Assembly (NCBI GenBank): GCA_004114245.1
Contig: QZWS01000058.1
Coordinates: 1-32,565 of the forward strand
Reading direction: 5' to 3'
DNA: 32,565 nt
From: Zoopage sp. CT-All
Taxonomy: Eukaryota; Zoopagomycota; Zoopagomycetes; Zoopagales; Zoopagaceae
Position 1 is the first letter of the stretch, and each line of letters begins with the position of its first letter. Shown piece by piece: positions 11,823-20,548 of the stretch. Both the position numbers and the translations under genes were made by a program. Under the pieces are notes generated by a model. It saw nothing but the letters and a program-made list of their open reading frames with translations. It searched no databases and was not told the origin of the DNA.

Positions 11823-12911
11823 ATGAACAGGCTCATCCCCTTCCTGGTCGCAGCGCTCTTCCTCTCTGTCGCGACCTCCGTGCTCGCCGATACATCCCCT
11901 GCCGCTGCCATCGCAGACGACCTCCCGCTAGATGACAACGATGCCGGCCCCGAGATGGACTTTGAGGACGATTACGAGGACGACGGGAATGAAGACGAGG
12001 ATGACGCCGAAGGCGATGAGGAGGGCGGAGAGTCCATTGGCATGGAAGAACTATTAAAAATGCTGCAAAATAGCGGCGAAATGGATATCAATATGGATGA
12101 TCTAGAGGAGCAGATGCGGGCGCAAGACGAGGAGCACAAGCGCGCGAAGGAGCTCGAGGGCCTCAAGGAGGCGGCGGCGCCGCCTAGCGAAGAGATCTAC
12201 GCCGCAGACGGAAAACCGGATAAGGACGCTGAGCAGCAGGTGGAAACGCTACTATCCAAGGATGGCAAGGGGGGCGATGATAAGGCCGAAACGATGAATG
12301 TGCTGCTAGAGAAGCTCAAGACGGAGAAGGTGAGCATGGATGAGTTGATGGCACGACTTGACGAGACCGCGGCGCTCGAACTTGGTGCGGATGCAAGGGA
12401 AGCGATTCGGCCGGAAGCTGTCACGACAGCCGAGGACGCATCCGATGCTGGATCCACCACCGACGACGCCAAGTCTGAGCAGAGCTACGCGCCCGGCTCG
12501 CCTGAGGCCATATCCTTGCAACGAAAGCGCGAGATCGAGGAGCAGGAAAAATCGGACCCCGAGTTTCGCCAGGCCCGCGAGCAGTTCAAGAAGCAGATGG
12601 ACGCCGAGGTGGAACAGGAGGTGCAGCGAATCCGGCAAGAGGGCTACACCAAGATCGCGCCCGAGGATGTCGGTGCCGCGCCAAAATCCGCCGACACTGC
12701 GTCAGAGGGGGACATGCTGAAGCAGCTGCTGGAAATCATGCGCGCGCAGGGCGAGAATATCAGCGAAGAGGAGTTGCGGGACATGCTGATGGATATTCCG
12801 CCTGACACGGGCAGTCCAGCGTACGAAGCTGAGCTGGCAGCGATCGAGGTGGTTGAAGAGGATTTGACGGGAGAGAGCGAGGCGGCAGAAGCTAAGCACG
12901 ATGAGCTCTAG
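11823..12911 (+). CDS. ER-lumenal acidic protein ending in HDEL
   Basis: The product is 362 residues long with no intron. I chose the ATG at 11823 because it opens directly into a signal peptide (MNRLIPFLVAALFLSVATSVLA). The last four residues are HDEL, the ER retrieval signal, so the protein should stay in the ER lumen. After the signal comes a very acidic stretch rich in Asp and Glu (about residues 37-75), which could bind calcium weakly. The rest is charged helix. A motif of about 25 residues recurs three times: EELLKMLQNSGEMDINMDDL, then NVLLEKLKTEKVSMDEL, then KQLLEIMRAQGENISEEEL. The last 70 residues align with the KDEL protein at 15279-15932, sharing MLxQ-L, EE-x3-ML, the YxxEL region, EEDLT and the DEL end. 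The biochemical role is unknown; a chaperone-associated or calcium-buffering role is inference only. Confidence 0.85.
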   Translation: MNRLIPFLVAALFLSVATSVLADTSPAAAIADDLPLDDNDAGPEMDFEDDYEDDGNEDEDDAEGDEEGGESIGMEELLKMLQNSGEMDINMDDLEEQMRAQDEEHKRAKELEGLKEAAAPPSEEIYAADGKPDKDAEQQVETLLSKDGKGGDDKAETMNVLLEKLKTEKVSMDELMARLDETAALELGADAREAIRPEAVTTAEDASDAGSTTDDAKSEQSYAPGSPEAISLQRKREIEEQEKSDPEFRQAREQFKKQMDAEVEQEVQRIRQEGYTKIAPEDVGAAPKSADTASEGDMLKQLLEIMRAQGENISEEELRDMLMDIPPDTGSPAYEAELAAIEVVEEDLTGESEAAEAKHDEL

Positions 12912-13207
12912 GGTTATGTGCCTTCGGCATAGTCGGTAAATATAGCAATGTTATAGAAACGAAGGATGCCGTATGTTCAAGCAGGAATGCAACTCAGTTA
13001 TAGAGAGGTAAGGAAGAATGGGAGGAATAAGCACAGCAATAATGAGTGAAGATAGGGAGTTAGCGTCCGTTTTGACAAGGTGTCAAGCTGCAGGTAGAAT
13101 ACTGTGTAACTGCTAAGCACAACAATGCTAGTAGCCGTAGTGTCTCTAATTGCAGTATATTCTGTTTGCATCTAGCTGCTTGATCCTGACTGCTTATACT
13201 GAACCGA

Positions 13208-14773
13208 CTAAATCATTGCCTTGATTTTGGACACAGGCTTTTTCCAAGAATGCTTGACCAGCGCCTTCAATTCCTTTTCCAAAAGAGCAAGTTTCACCCA
13301 CTCTGGAATGGTTTCTGTCTTCTTGAAAAACTTCAATATTTTCACTGACACGTTTGCCCTGTTGATGGTTGCAATGTACTTAAGCATCAAGAACCGCCAT
13401 TGCCACTTCAGCCACTCTTCTGCCTGCTCTGCACTGATTGAATCCTCTGTGTCTGGCATGTCCTGGGATGGGTGCCTGGACTCCAGTGCAGAGATGATGG
13501 CAGTCTTGATAATATTCTTTGAGGTGATATGCATCATGCCTTCTGTAATGTCATCTTGTATTGTGTGATCCGAAAAGTTGCTTAGACTAGGGCCAATGGG
13601 CAAGGTTTCATATAATAACTTTCTGATGAGATCATTCTTATCGTCAGCTGAGATGGGTGGGTAAATAACATGTACCAACCCATTGATGATATTGCCAAGG
13701 CCTAAATGACCTAACTGGCCACATTTGCACATTCCTTTCAAGGGTTTGAACTCATAGCCATAATACAGCAGTTTATCCTGAGGGAAAATCAATCCATTTG
13801 TATTCCTCAGGTGACTGAGGATGCATGAGAAAACTGTCTCAAGTGTTGTAATACCACCGTTAACACGTTGATGCTTGGGATCGACATGAAGCTTGATGGT
13901 ATCTGTAACAATGCTACAGAGGAGAGCAGATCTAGCATGTTGGAGGGCACTGATAGCGGCTTTGCCTGTAATTGTCTTGAGCATTGAAATGAGTGCATGG
14001 TACGCATCAATAGACCATTCATCATCTGGCCAAATCTCGGCTAGCAGCAGCTCCGTTTGGTGAATTACAACCCGGAAGCACCAGAGCTTGTCCATCTGAT
14101 CCCTTGTCATGAAGCTCACAACAGCAGCACGTGCAAAGTCTTTCAAGAAGATCTTTGCCCAATATGGTTCAAGGAGACCATGAGAAGCATGCCACCATAA
14201 ATTACCAAGGCAATGCGCATGCTCCTCGGGGGTGTAGGTGGGATTGAAGCAGGAAGGTACCTGTAAAGGCTTCAAGTTGTACTTTGCTTTATTTTTGTAA
14301 AAGTCATTGCATATAGTTTTGAGGGTGTCAACCTTGGGACTAGAGTCTGTATCAAGCAGGCAGGCCTCTAAAACGTTTGGATGCCGCTATGGGAAAGAAT
14401 TTGCGTGCTTCAGCACATGCGGCCTTGCATGTTTGTCCCCAGTTACCGAGCGTCTTGATTGGTGCTATATACGGGGTCACAAGAGACATAGCAACATGGG
14501 CGTCCGAGTGACCATAGGGGCTTATTGCTGACCAGCCAAGGATGGTGTTACAGTCTCTTTTCTTCTTGTCTTGTCAACACCAGTGTTGACCATAATACAC
14601 CCTATTAACATCCTTCCCTTCTTTATACTACCTCCTCCTATTGCCTTTCTCCTCCCCTAGAGTTGGTCATCACAGATGGGCTTGTTGGAAGCTGCTGCCA
14701 AGCCAGCATTGGATACTGCAATAATGCTTGCCAGTGCCAGGATAGCAAGTATGCTGCAAGAGACAGGATTCAT
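13208..14773 (-). pseudogene. Broken copy 2 of the secreted-protein family
   Basis: The region aligns from its start ATG (14773) to its stop (13208) with copies 1 and 3. The signal peptide remains (MNPVSCSILAILALASIIAV), as does the C-terminus (SKIKAMI), but the gene is broken. A 129-bp LTR-like insertion splits the sequence just after the signal peptide, and there is one further break in the N-terminal third. The remaining open stretch covers about 355 residues. CpG is strongly depleted compared with the same positions in copies 1 and 3. In one 200-bp stretch (13601-13800) I count one CpG, against about nine in copy 1 and eight in copy 3. This fits methylation followed by deamination after loss of function. 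Confidence 0.8.
14541..14679. mobile_element. Solo-LTR-like insertion with 5-bp target duplication
   Basis: A 129-bp segment (14546-14674) interrupts copy 2. It begins TGTTACAG and ends CATCACA, so it has the TG...CA ends of an LTR. It is flanked on both sides by GATGG (14541-14545 and 14675-14679), which occurs once in copies 1 and 3. This is the footprint expected of a solo LTR, or a very small LTR element, left by recombination. It contains two 8-bp inverted arms (GTCAACAC/GTGTTGAC) at 14573-14590 and pyrimidine-rich tracts. No internal element genes are present. The family cannot be named from the ends alone. It is younger than the duplication that made copy 2. Confidence 0.65.
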
Positions 14774-15278
14774 TGTGTTGGTCATGCATGTCAGGTGTGA
14801 TGCAGTCAAGAATGTGGACATGAGGATTGTTGCTGGGCTGTTTATGGAGTTTGACTCGCTTACCCCAAAACCCGGCCGCCCATTGACAGAATATTACATT
14901 CTCCTGCATTTATATTTGTGTGTTTCCCTCATCCCCTCTCTCCTCCCCAAACTTCTTGCACAGCTGACTACTAGTCCATGCCTCCTCTCAGTATCCCGCC
15001 CCCTGGATTGCTCCTCCCACTTAATGCTGCCCCCCTAGCCATCTGGTGCCTGCGTGTGTGTGAGCCTCCGCTGCCACCTGGCTGTCCCATAGTGGCAACC
15101 CACTTAGTAGGACAATTTAGTGTGTCTGGTATTCCTGAGTCTAATATGCACAACTGCTATGCAGTACACGTTTGTTTGAATTAGCATTCTGTTGTCCCTC
15201 TGAATGAGGGCACGACAACACTAGGAATGTAGGCCTACTTTTGAAAGTGCCCCAACTTTTCGCTGATCTTATCCCATC
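14774..15278. other. CpG-poor intergenic region upstream of the KDEL protein
   Basis: The first 60-100 bases are the remnant 5' flank of copy 2 and resemble the flanks of copies 1 and 3. From about 14870 to 15230 the sequence is pyrimidine-rich and CpG-poor, unlike the coding regions on either side. It may be old repeat-derived DNA. No gene is supported here. Confidence 0.4.
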
Positions 15279-15932
15279 ATGCGCATCGCTGCCGCCGTAC
15301 TCTTCGCCGCCGCACTCTGCATTGTCCACATCCATGCCGAATCGGTCGGCGAAGCGGCAACGGCTGCCACGGAGGAGTCGGTGCGTGGCATGAATCTGAA
15401 GCAGCTCAAATCCTTCCTCGCCGACCGTGGCCTGGCTTGCGAAGGCTGCGCCGAGAAACGCGACTTTACCGAACTAGCACTGGAGAACATCGACACGCCG
15501 GTGCTGGGCGCTAAAGCGGCCGAGGAACCCGTTGCTGCTCCGACAGAAGAAGCCAAGCACGAAGGCCAAGGCAGCGACAGTGACAGCAGCAACAATGGCA
15601 ACGGCGACAGCGACAGCGACAGCGGCAACGACAGTGATGCGACTGCGGAGAAGCAGCCCGAGCTGCCCACAACGATGCCCGAGGATGAAGAGGGCCAGCT
15701 CGATATGCTGATGCAGATTCTGCAGTCTTCCGGGCCAGAGGGCCAGAAAATGACCAGGGAGGAGGTGAAAAGGATGCTGCGCGAGGTACCGGATTTGAAG
15801 GAGGATACGCCCAGTGCCGGGACGTATGCCGAGGAATTGGAAAATACCAAGGTGATTGAGGAGGATTTGACCAACGAAGAGGCCGGAGCCAAGGACACCG
15901 AGTCTGAGGCCAAGCCCAAGGACGAGCTTTAG
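15279..15932 (+). CDS. ER-lumenal protein ending in KDEL, MANF-like SAP/CXXC segment
   Basis: The product is 217 residues from a single exon. A signal peptide covers about residues 1-20 (MRIAAAVLFAAALCIVHIHA), and the protein ends in KDEL, so it should reside in the ER lumen. Residues 36-71 read like the C-terminal SAP-type domain of MANF/CDNF: MNLKQLKSFLADRGLACEG with CEGC at 54-57, followed by CAEKRDF. In that family the domain holds a CxxC and protects against ER stress. Next comes a low-complexity Ser/Asp/Asn/Gly tract from a CAG/GAC-type repeat (about 15575-15645), then a C-terminal module shared with the HDEL protein (QLDMLMQILQSSG, EEVKRML, EEDLTNEEA). No full MANF saposin-like N-terminal domain is present. 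A role in ER protein folding or stress is likely by analogy; an enzymatic role for the CxxC is unproven. Confidence 0.85.
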   Translation: MRIAAAVLFAAALCIVHIHAESVGEAATAATEESVRGMNLKQLKSFLADRGLACEGCAEKRDFTELALENIDTPVLGAKAAEEPVAAPTEEAKHEGQGSDSDSSNNGNGDSDSDSGNDSDATAEKQPELPTTMPEDEEGQLDMLMQILQSSGPEGQKMTREEVKRMLREVPDLKEDTPSAGTYAEELENTKVIEEDLTNEEAGAKDTESEAKPKDEL

Positions 15933-15990
15933 ACATGTCTTGCAATGCAGCGCTGCTCTGTCGCTCTGTTGCTCAGTCGCTACATTTGCT

Positions 15991-16047
15991 GTACCACGCC
16001 TCTCTTGCCGTGCCACACCTCACTCGCCGTGCCACGCCTCACTTGCC
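15991..16047. repeat. Three 19-bp tandem repeats before eIF2 gamma
   Basis: Three direct 19-bp units follow each other without a gap (15991-16009, 16010-16028, 16029-16047). They are of the form gtgccacgcctcacttgcc with one to three differences. The array ends 62 bp before the eIF2 gamma start codon, so it lies in its 5' UTR or core promoter. A regulatory role is possible but not shown. Confidence 0.8.
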
Positions 16048-16109
16048 ATTGGCAGACGGGAAAGTCGCGGTCCATTTTGCGCTTTTTACGATTTTTGCCC
16101 TATCGCACA

Positions 16110-17600
16110 ATGGCCGCCGCCGTCGCCTCCTTCACCGTCGAGCTGCCGACCATCGAGCGCCCCGAGATCGACGTAGACTCGCTGCATCCGCTGTCGCCCG
16201 AGGTCATCTCGCGACAGGCGACGATCAACATTGGCACCATCGGACATGTCGCCCACGGAAAATCCACCGTCGTAAAGGCCATCTCGGGCGTGCAGGTGGG
16301 CCTCCGTGGCGTCTTGTCCCCCGGAAGGGCTCACTCTGTGCTAGACGGTGCGATTTAAGAACGAGTTGGAGCGCAACATCACCATCAAGCTGGGATATGC
16401 CAACGCCAAGGCATGCATGCCCTCCTTCTCCATCGCAATCCCTAATTCACGCAGATCTACAAATGCGACAGCGAGGATTGCCCGCGGCCGGGCTGCTACA
16501 AGTCATTTCAATCGGACAAGGATGACACTCCGCCGTGCGAGCGGCCTGGCTGCTCCGGCACCTATCGCCTGCTGCGACATGTCTCATTCGTGGACTGCCC
16601 CGGCCACGACATTCTCATGGCCACCATGCTTAACGGCGCCGCGGTTATGGACGCCGCGCTGCTGTTGATTGCCGGGAACGAGCCTTGCCCGCAGCCCCAA
16701 ACCAGCGAGCATCTCGCCGCCATCGAGATTATGAAGCTGCAGCACATCATTATTCTACAAAATAAGGTCGATTTGATGAAGCAGGAGGCCGCGGCGCAAC
16801 AGTACCAATCGATCTTGGATTTTGTCAAGGGGACTGTCGCAGAAGGTGCACCCATCGTGCCCATCTCCGCGCAGCTCAAATACAACGTCGACGCCGTCAA
16901 CGAGTACATTGTCACGTCTATTCCGGTGCCGCCGCGCGATTTCACCACCAGCCCGCGTATGATTGTCATTCGCTCCTTCGACGTCAACCATCCCGGCGCG
17001 GAGATCGAGGAGCTGCGTGGTGGAGTCGCGGGTGGTTCGATTCTCAGCGGCGTACTGCGTCTTGGCGACGAGATCGAGGTGCGTCCAGGCATCGTGTCCA
17101 AGGACGCGCAAGGTCAGCTCCACTGCCGACCCATCTTCTCGCGCATCGTTTCCCTGAGAGCCGAGACCAACGATCTCAAGTTTGCCGTGCCAGGTGGCCT
17201 GATCGGTGTGGGCACCATGATCGATCCGACCCTGTGTCGTGCTGATCGTCTTGTTGGCCAAGTGCTCGGCGCTGTCGGTCAGCTTCCCGCCATCTACACC
17301 GAGCTAGAAATCAACTATTTCCTCCTGCGTCGTTTGCTCGGCGTCAAGACGGACGACAAAAAGCATGCCAAGGTGCAGAAGCTTGCCAAGGGAGAAGTGC
17401 TCATGGTCAACATTGGATCAACCAGTACCGGTGGCCGTGTCATCTCTGTCAAGGGCGATTTGGCCAAAGTGCAGCTCACCACTCCGGCGTGCACAGAAGT
17501 CGGAGAGAAGATTGCGCTCAGCCGGCGCATTGACAAGCATTGGCGGTTGATTGGGTGGGGCAAGATCAAGCGTGGAGCCACCATTGAGCCGGATATGTAG
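16110..17600 (+). CDS. GCD11: Translation initiation factor eIF2 subunit gamma, three exons
   Basis: This GTPase subunit of eIF2 brings initiator Met-tRNA to the small ribosomal subunit in the cytosol. Exons 16110-16295, 16345-16410 and 16455-17600 give 465 residues, the usual length. GTPase motifs are all present: GHVAHGKST (G1), DCPGHDIL (G3), NKVD (G4) and SAQ (G5). A four-cysteine zinc knuckle ([11 protein letters not shown] and CERPGC) lies between G2 and G3, as in the family. Domain II and III landmarks include RSFDVNHPG and GLIGVGT, and the end is RGATIEPDM. The first intron is 49 nt, GT-AG, in phase 0 after GVQ. The second is 44 nt (16411-16454), bounded by GC and AG, and rejoins GYANAK to IYKCDSEDC exactly where orthologues are continuous. 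No GT donor exists nearby. The gene converges on the RING gene, with 52 bp between stop codons. Confidence 0.95.
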
Positions 17601-17652
17601 TGTCGATACAATGCTGTTCATATACTGGTTCGCAATAATATATGCCTGTCGC

Positions 17653-19242
17653 CTAGCCAAGGAATATCTTGGTGTGCTCGACAACAGGGGCACGGCAAAC
17701 GACGCAGCGGTCGGGCTGGTAGACCCAGCAGCGCTTGCAAAGCACCGCGTGCCCACACGGTAGTGCAATGATGGTGACCTCAGTCTCCAGACAGACTCGG
17801 CACTTGCCAGCGTACGTGTGCCGCTCGTCGACTTTGGCGCGAAGCTCATTATTTGTTCTTTGCTCGCGGTCGAGCAGTGCCTGCGCCTCGGCATATCGAT
17901 CCGTGGTGTATGAGCACCAGGCTCGTGTGTATTGAAGCTCCTGTCGATACCACCGCAGTTCGTCGGTGAGAAGAAGAACTGCACTGGTGTCGCTTAGGCT
18001 GATGGCCACGTCCTCGTACGTGTACGACGAAGGAATTACGCGGCTCTGCGAGGGATGGGTCTCAACAGGATCGGGCGGTGCATCCGTGGGTTCGACTTTG
18101 TCGGCTTCAAAGAGTCGGGGAGCGGCTTGTGGCTCGCTATTTTCCGCAGGTGCTTCGGCGAGCGCTATCGCAGCACAGAAATCGTCACTAACAACAACCG
18201 CATCGGGAGAAGGTTCCCGGTCATAGCCCCGTGGAATGTCGTCTTTGACTGCTGCGATGGATACGTGGACCTTGGGAGAAATCGACAGTGACCGACTGGA
18301 ATTGGCGACTTGTTCCTTATCTCCAATGGCCAGCCGAGGCATTTCGATGCCAATCCATGCCGGCAAGTTTTGAATTACCGGGATCAGGCCTTTTCTCAGC
18401 ATGTCGTCTGACTCGATAATACCGATTTCGCAATCAACTCGAGGCTCAATGAATCTGTCGTCCGATATAGGGCTACTAATGTTCGGGTTTGCACCACGCC
18501 GTTTTCTCGCGACCGCTGCAGCTTTCCGCTGATGCGCCTTCGCATTACTCGACTTTATGGATGCATCAAGAGATGCCGGAGGAAGGATTGCGGTCCGCGT
18601 AGTCTGAAAAGCCGACTCTTGCCGCTCCAGCTCATTCTCCGCGGACAGCTCATCTGCCTTCGTCGATCGCATCATCCTGCGGTGCTTGCCTGTCACCGAC
18701 CTGAGCGGAGTCTCATCGATCCTTGCGTTTGGATGAAGAACACCCAGCGCGTGTGGACTGAATCGCACCTCCTCAACCCACTGGCGCCATCCGCAGCCTC
18801 GACCTGGCCCAAGCAGCACGTCAAACTCACAAGCAAAATAGTATCTTCGAAAATCCGGATCCGATCGCTTCGCTTCCAGCCCATCATGGCGCTGGAGACG
18901 CGCATACGGCGCGAGGCCAATACGCGGTGAGCATGAACATCTTGGTGGCGACGGATGTGCCATCGGCAGACGATTGGACTGGCGAAACACTGCGCAAAAG
19001 GTGAAGTTGAAGAATTCGCACGCCGCAAGTCGGTCGTCCATGAAATAGGCGTTGCCAGTGGGATCCTGGGCGAAGATGCGCCATGCAGCGGCGTGGACAT
19101 GGAACGCGCAGATGCGCGGCGATGCGGCCGCCAAAGCATCGCCCGGCCCCGTATGCACGCTACAGCAGTCGTATACGACGCCGAGACGACGCGAAAAGGA
19201 CTGATGGGCGGGCTGGTCGCAGAAACAGGCTGGCGCGCTCAT
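17653..19242 (-). CDS. RING finger protein with two GRF-like Cys motifs
   Basis: This single-exon gene encodes 529 residues. The C-terminus is a C3HC4 RING (CRVCLET ... LPCGHAVLCKRCW ... CVVCRAP), so E3 ubiquitin ligase activity is likely. A short heptad-like helix rich in Glu, Arg and Leu (LLDREQRTNNELRAKVDERH) leads into it. The N-terminus holds two related Cys motifs. Each begins CxC (CFCDQPAHQ near residue 7; CSCSPRIG near 100). Each also contains Tyr-x-Cys or Tyr-Phe-x-Cys and ends with Cys followed by aromatic residues (CGWRQW in the second). This resembles GRF-type zinc fingers, which bind single-stranded nucleic acid. The middle (about 180-420) is polar and apparently disordered. The combination suggests a nucleic-acid-linked ubiquitin ligase, but I do not recognise a named orthologue. 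It diverges from the next gene by 112 bp. Confidence 0.8.
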   Translation of the reverse strand: MSAPACFCDQPAHQSFSRRLGVVYDCCSVHTGPGDALAAASPRICAFHVHAAAWRIFAQDPTGNAYFMDDRLAACEFFNFTFCAVFRQSNRLPMAHPSPPRCSCSPRIGLAPYARLQRHDGLEAKRSDPDFRRYYFACEFDVLLGPGRGCGWRQWVEEVRFSPHALGVLHPNARIDETPLRSVTGKHRRMMRSTKADELSAENELERQESAFQTTRTAILPPASLDASIKSSNAKAHQRKAAAVARKRRGANPNISSPISDDRFIEPRVDCEIGIIESDDMLRKGLIPVIQNLPAWIGIEMPRLAIGDKEQVANSSRSLSISPKVHVSIAAVKDDIPRGYDREPSPDAVVVSDDFCAAIALAEAPAENSEPQAAPRLFEADKVEPTDAPPDPVETHPSQSRVIPSSYTYEDVAISLSDTSAVLLLTDELRWYRQELQYTRAWCSYTTDRYAEAQALLDREQRTNNELRAKVDERHTYAGKCRVCLETEVTIIALPCGHAVLCKRCWVYQPDRCVVCRAPVVEHTKIFLG

Positions 19243-19354
19243 GGGAGGTTTGGCCAGCCCGAAGCGTCCCGGTGGCCCTCATCCCTCTAACCTCTAAATC
19301 CGGACCGACCGCAAATTGGCACAATCTCCATCGCAGACATACACTCCATTTACT

Positions 19355-20464
19355 ATGAAGCAATCGCCAAGAATCCCTACGGCAATTGTCTGGCTGGCCC
19401 TGGTGGCCGCTCTGGCAATTATCAACTCGCCGCTGCATCCGGGCCCGTTCGTTCGTGCGCTTCCAGCGCCCCTCGGCCCAGACGATGCTCCCCCTGCGGC
19501 AGCAAGCGACTCGCAGAGCCCAGGAGCAGTGGGGGCGAAACCTGGCAACGATGGGCCACCGAGCACGAGCGATGGTGCAAAGTCACCATTGGCAGACACG
19601 CCTCTCGCCAGTGGCGTAGGTTCGGATTCAGATCCGACCAGCGCTTCCGATAAAGGTAGAGATATTATCCTTTCTTATTCTTTTATTAAGCAAGTAGATA
19701 AAGACAAGGCTGCTTCAAGTTCATCAGATGGCAGCTCCTTGAAGGATCCGCTCAGCACTGCGGGGGACAAGGCAGATGGCGCCATGCCGCTGTCAGAAGC
19801 ACCCAAGGGGTCAGAATCTCCAAGTCTCGATAAGGCATCATCCTCAGACCCTTCCAAGCCGCTGGGCAAAGATGCCAGCAGTGGCACGTCGCTAACCTCT
19901 TCGTTGGACGATGGCGCGCCGAAAGCGGGTATTTCAGGCTCTATCGATGCACCGACATCGCTGTCTGGAATGTCTGATAAAGCATCTCCGCTGCCTGATG
20001 GCCCTTCGAAGATGGCGGATCAGTCCAAGTTGGGTGGCAGCGATACTGCTGCTTCGGATCTTTCATCCGTGAAAGCCATGTCCAAGATCGATGCGACTAG
20101 TCCGACATCGTTACCAAAGGACAAGTCGGATTCGAGTTCAGCGTCCAAGGACGACCCTTTTTCAAAATCGGATTCGTCGTTCAAATCGCTTTCCTCGTCA
20201 GGTTCTCCACCATATGGCTCGTCAGAGAAGAGCCCCTTCTCCCTGGGTGCCTCGAAAGAGGCGAGTAAGAATGCTCCGCCGCCTTCGTATTCGCCAGCGT
20301 CGGGAGCCGGCAAGTCTGAATCATGCACCGCAGGGCACATGCGCTGTGCTGCGTCCGGTGGGTTTCAAACCTGTGTCCATGGGTCATGGAACGCCGCAAT
20401 GGCGTGCGCGGCGGGAACGAAGTGCAAGCCCAATGGAACGTCCATCATCTGCGATTTCGCCTAA
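19355..20464 (+). CDS. Secreted Ser/Asp/Lys-rich protein with CBM19-like domain
   Basis: I chose the ATG at 19355 because it opens into a signal peptide (MKQSPRIPTAIVWLALVAAL). The product is 369 residues if unspliced. Most of it (about residues 45-320) is a Ser/Pro/Ala/Asp/Lys-rich low-complexity region, a likely O-glycosylated stalk. The last 45 residues have the cysteine pattern of the CBM19 chitin-binding family: CTAGHMRC, QTCVHGSW, AMACAAGTKC, IICDF. The protein therefore probably sits in or on the cell wall. An AT-rich patch at 19656-19694 begins GTAGAG, ends AG and is 39 nt (a multiple of three). It may be a small intron; removing it would turn DKGRDIIL...KQVDKDK into DKVDKDK and remove an oddly hydrophobic stretch. 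The gene converges on the EF-P gene. Confidence 0.82.
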   Translation: MKQSPRIPTAIVWLALVAALAIINSPLHPGPFVRALPAPLGPDDAPPAAASDSQSPGAVGAKPGNDGPPSTSDGAKSPLADTPLASGVGSDSDPTSASDKGRDIILSYSFIKQVDKDKAASSSSDGSSLKDPLSTAGDKADGAMPLSEAPKGSESPSLDKASSSDPSKPLGKDASSGTSLTSSLDDGAPKAGISGSIDAPTSLSGMSDKASPLPDGPSKMADQSKLGGSDTAASDLSSVKAMSKIDATSPTSLPKDKSDSSSASKDDPFSKSDSSFKSLSSSGSPPYGSSEKSPFSLGASKEASKNAPPPSYSPASGAGKSESCTAGHMRCAASGGFQTCVHGSWNAAMACAAGTKCKPNGTSIICDFA

Positions 20465-20548
20465 GCCAATCAATTGTTGATATGGCACAGCTAGTCTGTG
20501 TCGAATATACACATTTGACTGCCCAAATGATGCAAGAGCGCAGTCCTA

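Noticed and set aside
14571-14592. The inverted motif GTCAACAC/GTGTTGAC as an operator or terminator
   Set aside because: It lies inside the LTR-like insert and is best explained as part of that element; only a half site occurs near 80-90.
16110-16600. eIF2 gamma N-terminus as frameshifted
   Set aside because: Two short introns explain the frame changes and give a full-length factor with every GTPase motif.
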